From: Paracoccus aestuariivivens
GTDB lineage: Bacteria > Pseudomonadota > Alphaproteobacteria > Rhodobacterales > Rhodobacteraceae
Assembly: GCF_009711225.1 (NCBI RefSeq)
Contig: NZ_WMIE01000007.1
Location: 1-64,000 of the forward strand
Direction of reading: 5' to 3'
Length of the DNA: 64,000 nt
Shown here: one piece after another, positions 57,281 through 64,000 of the stretch
Numbering within the stretch: the stretch's first letter is position 1
Layout of the letters: the number at the start of each line of letters is the position of its first letter
Made by a program: the position numbers and the translations under genes
The notes under the pieces: model-generated
Seen by the model: the letters and a program-made list of their open reading frames with translations, nothing else
Databases searched by the model: none
What the model was told of the DNA's origin: nothing

Positions 57281-58665
57281 GCTGTTCTCCGTTCAAGGAT
57301 CAGCGATTTAAGCTTCTCGGCGTCGTTTGCAACCCGCGTGATCCGCTCGTCCCGCGCGAACAGATCAGCCATGTGCTGAGGCAATGGCGGGCGCAAGCCG
57401 ATTGCGGCCTCGACCGCATCGGGGAATTTGGCCGGATGGGCGGTCGAGAGCGTGATCATCGGGACGCCCTCGCGCAGGTGTTCGCGCGCGACCTTCACGG
57501 CAACGGCCGTATGCGGACAGATCACCTCGGCGGTTTCGCTCCGGATGGTTGCGATCATCACCGTCGTTTCGGCTTCGGACGCACGGCCCGAGACGAAGGT
57601 CTCGCGCAGATGCTCAAGCGCGCCCTGACTGATCGAGAAGCCGCCGGATTTCAACTCGTCCATAAGTTGCGTGACCGCAGCACCGTCCTGACCGTAAGCC
57701 AGCCACAATGCGCGTTCGAAATTCGAGCTGACCTGAATGTCCATCGACGGGCTGATCGAGGGTTCGACCGTTCCGACGCGGTATTCGCCCGTGCTTAGCG
57801 CGCGGTGCAGGATGTCGTTCTGGTTCGTCGCGACGATCAGCTTACCAATGGGCAGCCCCATGGCCTTGGCAATGGAGCCGGCAAAGATATCGCCGAAATT
57901 GCCTGTCGGGACGGTGAAATCGACCTCGCGAGCCGGAGCACCCAGACTGACTGCAGCGGTGAAATAATAGACGATCTGCGCCAGAACACGCGCCCAGTTG
58001 ATCGAGTTCACACCGGCCAATCCCACCGCATCGCGGAATTCGTGGTCGTTGAACAGATCCTTCAGACGGGCCTGACAATCGTCGAAAGTGCCATCGACGG
58101 CCAGCGCATGCACATTGGCATCCGAGGGCGTCGACATCTGACGACGCTGCACTTCGCTGACGCGACCATGCGGATACATGATGAAGACGTCAACGTTGGA
58201 AAGACCACGGAACGCCTCGATCGCGGCCGAGCCGGTATCGCCCGAGGTCGCGCCAAGGATGGTCACGCGGTCGCCGGACTTCGCCAAGGCCAGCTGGAAC
58301 AGCTGACCGATCAGCTGCATGGCGAAGTCCTTGAAGGCCAAGGTCGGGCCGTGGAACAGCTCCAGCAGATGATGTCCGGGGGCAAGCTGGACCATCGGCG
58401 CGCGGGCAACGTGGTCAAAACCCTGATAGGCCCGGGCGATGGCACCCTTGAGTTCATCCTGCGAGAAGCAATCGCCAACAAAAGGCGTGATGACACGCAA
58501 GGCGACTTCTTCGTAGGACAGACCTTCCAGTGCGGCGATTTCCTCGGCGGTGAAGGTCGGGATCTGCTCTGGCAGGTACAGCCCCCCGTCGCGGGCAAGC
58601 CCTGTCATCATGGCCTGCTCGAAATCCAGAACCTCTGCCCGGCCGCGGGTCGAAACGTAGCGCAT
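57277..58665 (-). CDS. thrC: Threonine synthase
   Basis: A 462-residue PLP enzyme making L-threonine from O-phospho-L-homoserine. The start MRYVSTRGRAEVLDFEQAMMTGLARDGGLYLPEQIP is the typical ThrC N-terminus. The PLP lysine is in GPTLAFKDFAMQLIGQLF and the phosphate loop in GATSGDTGSAAI. Complete. The second gene after surf1, 9 bases downstream of it, and 4 bases overlapping the M16 gene. Confidence 0.97.
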   Translation of the reverse strand: MRYVSTRGRAEVLDFEQAMMTGLARDGGLYLPEQIPTFTAEEIAALEGLSYEEVALRVITPFVGDCFSQDELKGAIARAYQGFDHVARAPMVQLAPGHHLLELFHGPTLAFKDFAMQLIGQLFQLALAKSGDRVTILGATSGDTGSAAIEAFRGLSNVDVFIMYPHGRVSEVQRRQMSTPSDANVHALAVDGTFDDCQARLKDLFNDHEFRDAVGLAGVNSINWARVLAQIVYYFTAAVSLGAPAREVDFTVPTGNFGDIFAGSIAKAMGLPIGKLIVATNQNDILHRALSTGEYRVGTVEPSISPSMDIQVSSNFERALWLAYGQDGAAVTQLMDELKSGGFSISQGALEHLRETFVSGRASEAETTVMIATIRSETAEVICPHTAVAVKVAREHLREGVPMITLSTAHPAKFPDAVEAAIGLRPPLPQHMADLFARDERITRVANDAEKLKSLILERRTA

Positions 58666-58674
58666 CGTGATCCT

Positions 58675-59346
58675 CTAGAATTGTCGCTGCCTGATACGCC
58701 AGATCAGCGCAACTGTCATCCCTGCCCAGACCGCCGCGATCATGAACCATTGCATCGCGTAACTCAGGTGGTTGTTCGGGATGCCCTGAATCGCCACCGG
58801 AATGGGATCGACACCCTGAGCATCACCCCGAACTTCGGCCGCAACGACCAGCACCGGCTCGGTTCCCAATTGTTGCGCCATGGCGGGCACGTCGCGGGCG
58901 AACCAGATGTTCTCGGCCAGATTAGGTTCGGGCGTAGCCGAGCCCTTTTCGTCGGGCCAGTGCAGATTTCCGATCACGTCAAGCCGCGTGGCAGGACGCG
59001 GGGCGTGCCTGTGGTCCTGATCGACGAACCCCCGATCCAGCAGGATGCGCCGCCCGTCATCTGTCACAAAGCCCGAGACGATCTGATAGCCGCCGCCACG
59101 CTCTTTCGTGCCGGACAAAACGTCGATTTCCTCGCCCGTGGTCACGCCCGAAACCGTTACGGGCATGTATTTCATCGAAACATCCTCGATCGCGGGCAAT
59201 GGCACCGCCACGCCCGTGATCTGGGTTTGGATCTGCGCCAGCATCGCCTCTTTCCATGCGAGTCGGTCAAGCTGCCAGAACCCCAGAAAAATCAGGATGC
59301 CGCATCCGAGAATTCCGATGAGCAAAGGAAATATGTAGCGTTTCAT
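58675..59346 (-). CDS. SURF1-family cytochrome oxidase assembly protein
   Basis: A 223-residue two-helix membrane protein. The N-terminal helix is YIFPLLIGILGCGILIFLGFWQLDRLAWKEAML and the C-terminal helix is NHLSYAMQWFMIAAVWAGMTVALIW; between them is a periplasmic domain ending in YQIVSGFVTDDGRRILLDRGFV. In Paracoccus, Surf1 proteins supply heme a to cytochrome oxidase subunit I. It follows ctaE after a hairpin and opens the surf1-thrC operon. Confidence 0.93.
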   Translation of the reverse strand: MKRYIFPLLIGILGCGILIFLGFWQLDRLAWKEAMLAQIQTQITGVAVPLPAIEDVSMKYMPVTVSGVTTGEEIDVLSGTKERGGGYQIVSGFVTDDGRRILLDRGFVDQDHRHAPRPATRLDVIGNLHWPDEKGSATPEPNLAENIWFARDVPAMAQQLGTEPVLVVAAEVRGDAQGVDPIPVAIQGIPNNHLSYAMQWFMIAAVWAGMTVALIWRIRQRQF

Positions 59347-59400
59347 CAGTCGCGTTCTTGCGGAATTGCCGCGTCACTTAGGGAACGGGTCCCCTAGATA

Positions 59401-59427
59401 GAAAACGCGCGGGGATGTCCCGCGCGT
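59401..59427 (-). terminator. Terminator after ctaE
   Basis: On the minus strand, ACGCGCGGG / CCCGCGCGT with a 5-base loop is followed by TTTTC. It partly separates the ctaCB-orf-GE operon from surf1. Confidence 0.7.
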
Positions 59428-59446
59428 CATTCGGAAAATCGTGGGA

Positions 59447-60304
<858 letters not shown>

Positions 60305-60886
60305 TTAGTTGACGGGACGGTCCGTTTTCACTTCCAGCGCCGCCTGTTTCGGCGCTGCAGGCTCGGTCCGGTGGAAAGTATAGGACAGGGTAATATCGCG
60401 GATTCGCCCCGCGTCGCGATCATCGACCAGCCCCGCATCGACAAAGAAGCTGACCGGCATCTCGACCCGCTCGCCGGGTTGCAGGGTCTGCTCGGTGAAG
60501 CAGAAGCATTCGATCTTGTTGAAATAATATCCGGAAATATCGGGCGCGACGTTGTAGCTGGCAGTTCCGGTGATCGGCTGGTCCGTGGTGTTCACGGCCT
60601 CATAAAAGGCGATGGCGTTCTCGCCTATACGCAGTTCCATCTCGCGCTGCATCGGTCGGAAGGTCCAGCCCATATCGGGATCGACATTCGAATCGAAACG
60701 CACCCGGATCTTTTCGTCCAGCACCACGTCTGACGCACGCTCGGCGACGTTTGTGGTGCCGCCATATCCCGTGACCTTGCAGAACCAGTTGTAGAAAGGC
60801 ACCGCGGCCCAGGACAATGCCCCCATCACGACCACAACGCCGATCAGCATTCCGACCGTCTTTGTGTTCGAGCGCGACTGGTTCAC
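60305..60886 (-). CDS. ctaG: Cytochrome c oxidase assembly protein CtaG (Cox11)
   Basis: A 193-residue single-span protein that delivers copper to the CuB site of subunit I. After one N-terminal helix (11-30), a periplasmic domain carries [10 protein letters not shown] with Cys127 and Cys129 as copper ligands, and a conserved Cys36. The start is GTG 60886, overlapping the stop of the upstream small gene (GTGA). Confidence 0.96.
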   Translation of the reverse strand: MNQSRSNTKTVGMLIGVVVVMGALSWAAVPFYNWFCKVTGYGGTTNVAERASDVVLDEKIRVRFDSNVDPDMGWTFRPMQREMELRIGENAIAFYEAVNTTDQPITGTASYNVAPDISGYYFNKIECFCFTEQTLQPGERVEMPVSFFVDAGLVDDRDAGRIRDITLSYTFHRTEPAAPKQAALEVKTDRPVN

Positions 60887-61152
60887 TGGCTAGCCCCTGG
60901 CTGCTGGCTCATGGCCTCGGCTGCAGGTGTTCCGGGTGCTGCGACCGGCGCCGTGCGTGCCGGAGGGTTCGGATCCTTCGGCAGAATCGAGGCGCGGGGC
61001 TGGTGGTCATACCCCTCCATCATGTCGCCGCTGGTGATCTTGGCGATGGACAAGCCAAAGACCAAGGCAACGAAGGCCAGCAACACGACCAGAAGGCCCA
61101 GATTCCGGCTGCGGCGGCGCTTGTGAAGTTCATGCTCGACCTGCGGCAGCAT
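60883..61152 (-). CDS. Small membrane protein of the cta operon (ctaB-ctaG spacer gene)
   Basis: An 89-residue single-helix protein: basic N-terminus with [13 protein letters not shown], one transmembrane span [20 protein letters not shown], then a periplasmic tail rich in Pro/Ala. It occupies the place of the short unassigned ORF between ctaB and ctaG known in P. denitrificans. The start at 61152 overlaps the ctaB stop by one base (TGATG); ATG 61158 lies too close to the ribosome site. Its stop overlaps ctaG. Coupling to both partners suggests a role in oxidase assembly. Confidence 0.8.
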   Translation of the reverse strand: MLPQVEHELHKRRRSRNLGLLVVLLAFVALVFGLSIAKITSGDMMEGYDHQPRASILPKDPNPPARTAPVAAPGTPAAEAMSQQPGASQ

Positions 61153-62069
61153 CACCATGCCCCCACCCAGTGCTGAACCAGAAGCGCAAGGAAATGCAGG
61201 AACAGATAGTACAGCGACAAGCGGAAATAGCGCTTTTCGACCTTGTGATTGTCGGCGCGGGATTGTTCGTCCGAACGGCGCAGGATCTGCCAGCCTCCCG
61301 CGATGAACAGCGCGTTCAGCACCGCTGATACCGCCAGATAGACCCCGCCACCGACCGAGGTGAATCCAAGCCAGATCGCGAAGGGCGTAAGCACAAGCGT
61401 GTAACCGAAGATATGACGGCGCGTGACCTTGCGACCATGCGTGACCGGCAGCATCGGCACACCGGCATTCGTGTAGTCGTTGTTCATGAACAGGGCCAAG
61501 GCCCAGAAATGCGGCGGCGTCCAGAAGAAGATCAGCGCGAACATCAGAAGCGACTCGATCCCGATACCGCCGGTCGCACAGGCCCAGCCGATCATCGGAG
61601 GGAAGGCCCCGGCAGCGCCGCCGATGACGATGTTCTGCGGTGTCGAGCGTTTCAGCCAGATCGTATAGACCACCGCGTAAAAGAAGATGGTGAACGCGAG
61701 GAAGCCGGCTGCAAACCAATTCGCGGCCAGCCCCAGCATCATGACCGACAGGCCCGACAAGGCGATACCAAGCGCCAGAGCATCGCCCTTGGGCACCAGC
61801 CCGGACGGAACGGGGCGTCCCGCCGTGCGCTTCATCACCGCGTCGATATCAGCGTCATACCACATGTTCAGCGCGCCCGACGCGCCGCCTCCAAGGGCAA
61901 TGAACAGGATCGAGCAGAAGGCCACGAAAGGATTCATCGGCACGGGTGCGATCCACAACCCGACAAAGGCCGTGAACACTACCAGCGACATGACACGCGG
62001 CTTGAGCAGCGCGACATAGTCCCCGAATCCGGCCTCTGCTGGCCCCTGATATGCGTTGATGTCGGTCAC
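61152..62069 (-). CDS. ctaB: Protoheme IX farnesyltransferase (heme O synthase)
   Basis: A 305-residue UbiA-family enzyme that farnesylates heme B to heme O, the precursor of heme A for cytochrome aa3. The N-terminal text includes [22 protein letters not shown] and the Asp-rich metal motif [19 protein letters not shown]. About nine membrane helices are visible. It starts nine bases after ctaC. Confidence 0.97.
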   Translation of the reverse strand: MTDINAYQGPAEAGFGDYVALLKPRVMSLVVFTAFVGLWIAPVPMNPFVAFCSILFIALGGGASGALNMWYDADIDAVMKRTAGRPVPSGLVPKGDALALGIALSGLSVMMLGLAANWFAAGFLAFTIFFYAVVYTIWLKRSTPQNIVIGGAAGAFPPMIGWACATGGIGIESLLMFALIFFWTPPHFWALALFMNNDYTNAGVPMLPVTHGRKVTRRHIFGYTLVLTPFAIWLGFTSVGGGVYLAVSAVLNALFIAGGWQILRRSDEQSRADNHKVEKRYFRLSLYYLFLHFLALLVQHWVGAW

Positions 62070-62078
62070 ATTCGGTCC

Positions 62079-62972
62079 TTATTCGACCAGCGCCAGCTTC
62101 ACCGGCTGCGCAGGCAGGTAATCGGATGCATCAGCCGCGAACTCTTCTTTGGCACCCGCAAGCCATGCATCGTATTTCTCTTGGCTGACCGCTTTGACGA
62201 CGATCGGCATGTAGGCGTGGTTGATACCACAAAGCTCGGAGCACTGGCCGAAATAGACGCCTTCCTTGTCCACTTCGAACCACAACTGCGCGATACGGCC
62301 CGGCACGGCGTCCTGCTTCACGGCAAAGGCGGGAATGGTCCAGCTGTGGATCACGTCGGTCGCGGTGACCTGCACCAGAACTTTTTTGCCGATCGGCACG
62401 ACAACCGGATTGTCGGCGGCCAGCAGATATTCGTCTTCGGAGTAACCGGCATCGGCCAGCGCGTCCTTTTCCAGCATCAGCGCGTCGAATGCAACGCCGT
62501 CATTGGGGTACTCGTAGGACCAGTACCACTGGTGACCGATCGCCTTGATCACCAGGTCGGGATTGTTCGGCATTTCCTGGCTGCGAAACAGCGCCGGAAG
62601 CGAGAAGACGCCGATACCGACAAGGATCAGGACCGGAACCAGCGTCCATGCAATCTCGATTGGGGTGTTATGGGTGAAACGCGCCGGGACGGGATTCGCC
62701 CGCTGATTGTAGCGCAGGATGCAGATCAGCAGCAGCAAGCAGACAAAAATCGTGACCGCGGTAATGATATACAGCACGAAATGATCCAGCCATTGCTGGT
62801 CATGGGCCAGCGGGCTGGACGCGGGCTGAAATCCCATTCCCCCGTTATGCGGCTTGCCGATCACGGGCAGATCGCCCAGCACTTCTTGTGCAGCCGAGGG
62901 AAGCCCCGCAACTGCCGCAAGTCCAAGGCCCGTTCCCGCCGCCAGAACGCGGCGCATCGTCGCAAATGCCAT
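62079..62972 (-). CDS. ctaC: Cytochrome c oxidase subunit II
   Basis: The 297-residue CuA subunit of aa3 oxidase. The signal peptide ends before Q29 (AAQEVLGD), the position of the pyroglutamate in mature P. denitrificans subunit II. Two membrane helices (66-86 and 107-128) follow. The CuA ligands are intact: His209, Cys244, Glu246, Cys248, His252 and Met255. From memory it is nearly identical to the P. denitrificans protein. Start ATG 62972; the longer upstream frame is rejected. Confidence 0.98.
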   Translation of the reverse strand: MAFATMRRVLAAGTGLGLAAVAGLPSAAQEVLGDLPVIGKPHNGGMGFQPASSPLAHDQQWLDHFVLYIITAVTIFVCLLLLICILRYNQRANPVPARFTHNTPIEIAWTLVPVLILVGIGVFSLPALFRSQEMPNNPDLVIKAIGHQWYWSYEYPNDGVAFDALMLEKDALADAGYSEDEYLLAADNPVVVPIGKKVLVQVTATDVIHSWTIPAFAVKQDAVPGRIAQLWFEVDKEGVYFGQCSELCGINHAYMPIVVKAVSQEKYDAWLAGAKEEFAADASDYLPAQPVKLALVE

Positions 62973-63136
62973 TATCCCATCCCGTTGCCTACAATCCCGT
63001 CGGCGGGTCTCGGTCCTCCTGCCCAGCCGACATCGGTATAGGTTGACAACCATATCTTCCATTGTCGGGCAAGTCATACCTATCGACTTACGACCAAAAA
63101 ACCCGTAGGCGAGGCCTTCTGGCAAAGGACTTTGGG

Positions 63137-64000
63137 ATGACCGACTCGACGTTTTCGCCCTTTGAAACGCATCTGGACCGCAACCGGGCGTTGCAAACAC
63201 TCAAGAACGCACTGGCCGGGGCCGATGATGGCGAGCTGTTTCTGGAACGCTCGCGCGCCGAAACGCTGGTCTTTGACGATGGCCGCTTGCGCACCGCCAA
63301 TTATGATGCCGAGCAAGGTTTCGGATTGCGCGCCGTGCGCGGCGAAGTCACCGGCTACGCCCATTCCACCGAAATCAACGAAACTGCATTAACAAAAGCG
63401 GCCGAGACGGTCCGGCTTGCCGTCGGTGATGGCGGCGGGACTTTGGCTCTGCCCCCTGCCGGCAAGATCAATCCGCTTTACCCCGCCATAGATCCGGCCG
63501 AGGGGATCAGCTTTGCGTCCCGCGTGGCTATCCTGCGCGAGATCGACGCCTTTGCCCGCGATCTGGACCCGCGCGTGGTGCAGGTTTCGGCCAGCATCTC
63601 GACCTCGGTTCAGGAGGTTGCAATTCTGCGTCCCGAGGGCGGGCTTGCCACCGACATCCGCCCGATGGCGCGGATCAATGTCTCGGTCATCGTGGAATCG
63701 AACAGCCGCCGCGAATCAGGCAGCGCCGGTGGCGGCGGGCGGATTCCGCTGGACGGGCTGATCGCGCCGGACCATTGGCAGGCTCAGGTCCGCGAGGCAT
63801 TGCGGATCGCGCTGGTCAACCTGCGTTCGGTTCCCGCGCCTGCCGGAGTGATGGATGTCGTGCTTGGTCCTGGCTGGCCCGGCATCCTTCTGCACGAGGC
63901 TGTCGGCCATGGGCTCGAGGGGGATTTCAACCGGAAAGGCCACTCGGCCTTCGCAGGGCTGATGGGCCAGCGCGTCGCGGCCTCTGGCGTCACGGTCATC
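63137..64000 (+). CDS. tldD: TldD-family metalloprotease (partial, runs off the window)
   Basis: The first 288 codons of TldD, a DNA gyrase-modulator/microcin-processing protease subunit that works with TldE (PmbA). The start ATG 63137 has the N-terminal fold ([31 protein letters not shown]), and the zinc motif HEAVGH (about 254-259) followed by [10 protein letters not shown] is in view near the end. It is divergent from ctaC and continues beyond base 64000. Confidence 0.93.
   Translation, partial: MTDSTFSPFETHLDRNRALQTLKNALAGADDGELFLERSRAETLVFDDGRLRTANYDAEQGFGLRAVRGEVTGYAHSTEINETALTKAAETVRLAVGDGGGTLALPPAGKINPLYPAIDPAEGISFASRVAILREIDAFARDLDPRVVQVSASISTSVQEVAILRPEGGLATDIRPMARINVSVIVESNSRRESGSAGGGGRIPLDGLIAPDHWQAQVREALRIALVNLRSVPAPAGVMDVVLGPGWPGILLHEAVGHGLEGDFNRKGHSAFAGLMGQRVAASGVTVI

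Overview
The window is a 64 kb stretch of a GC-rich alphaproteobacterial chromosome, almost certainly Paracoccus (Rhodobacteraceae). The cox II protein is, from memory, nearly the same as the Paracoccus denitrificans protein. The order ctaC-ctaB-small ORF-ctaG-ctaE is the classical Paracoccus arrangement. A perfect alphaproteobacterial LexA box (GAAC-N7-GAAC) controls an imuA-imuB-dnaE2 cassette. The species cannot be named from the sequence alone. Nearly all of the window is housekeeping; the only mobile DNA seen is one decayed transposase at the left edge.

Layout. 0-1.3 kb: frameshifted IS256-type transposase relic. 1.6-6.4 kb: tRNA-Tyr, rlmB, a YHS protein, a possible small RNA, a CoA-binding protein, prs, a DsbA-fold isomerase and an alpha/beta hydrolase. 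6.3-11.7 kb: F1 ATP synthase operon atpHAGDC (minus strand) with an H-type lectin gene behind its terminator. 11.9-20.8 kb: methyltransferase, gloB, clpA, an isochorismatase-fold hydrolase, mfd and a four-helix membrane protein. 21-26.2 kb: hemB, SYLF lipoprotein, lytic transglycosylase, ssb, glycine-zipper lipoprotein and an exported amidohydrolase. 26.4-31.8 kb: SOS mutagenesis cassette. 31.8-38.8 kb: rpmG, RNase P RNA, a double SpoIIAA-like protein, uvrD/pcrA, folE2, metZ and yciB. 38.8-46.1 kb: DUF1223 protein, acnA, HAD phosphatase, an unknown exported protein and an RTX protein. 46.2-50.9 kb: rpsD, an IscA-like protein, tpiA and metNIQ. 51-54 kb: CoA-transferase, DoxX and LysR. 54-63 kb: a tight operon surf1-thrC-M16 peptidase-GNAT-FAD oxidase, preceded by the cytochrome aa3 assembly operon ctaCB-orf-GE. 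63.1 kb to the end: the start of tldD.

Functional themes are aerobic energy metabolism (ATP synthase, cytochrome aa3 subunits and assembly factors, aconitase, heme synthesis), genome maintenance (mfd, uvrD, ssb, imuAB-dnaE2) and methionine/threonine supply (metZ, metNIQ, thrC).

No wholly new multi-gene system is evident. The observations most worth a follow-up are structured non-coding signals: a nested inverted repeat at 24308-24393, a possible pseudoknot in the metZ leader, a start-sequestering hairpin before metN, and a terminator-ended candidate small RNA near 3.2 kb. Some protein architectures are also unusual: tandem SpoIIAA domains, a DUF1223 protein with a long linker, an internally duplicated RTX protein, and a dual-coding imuA/imuB overlap.
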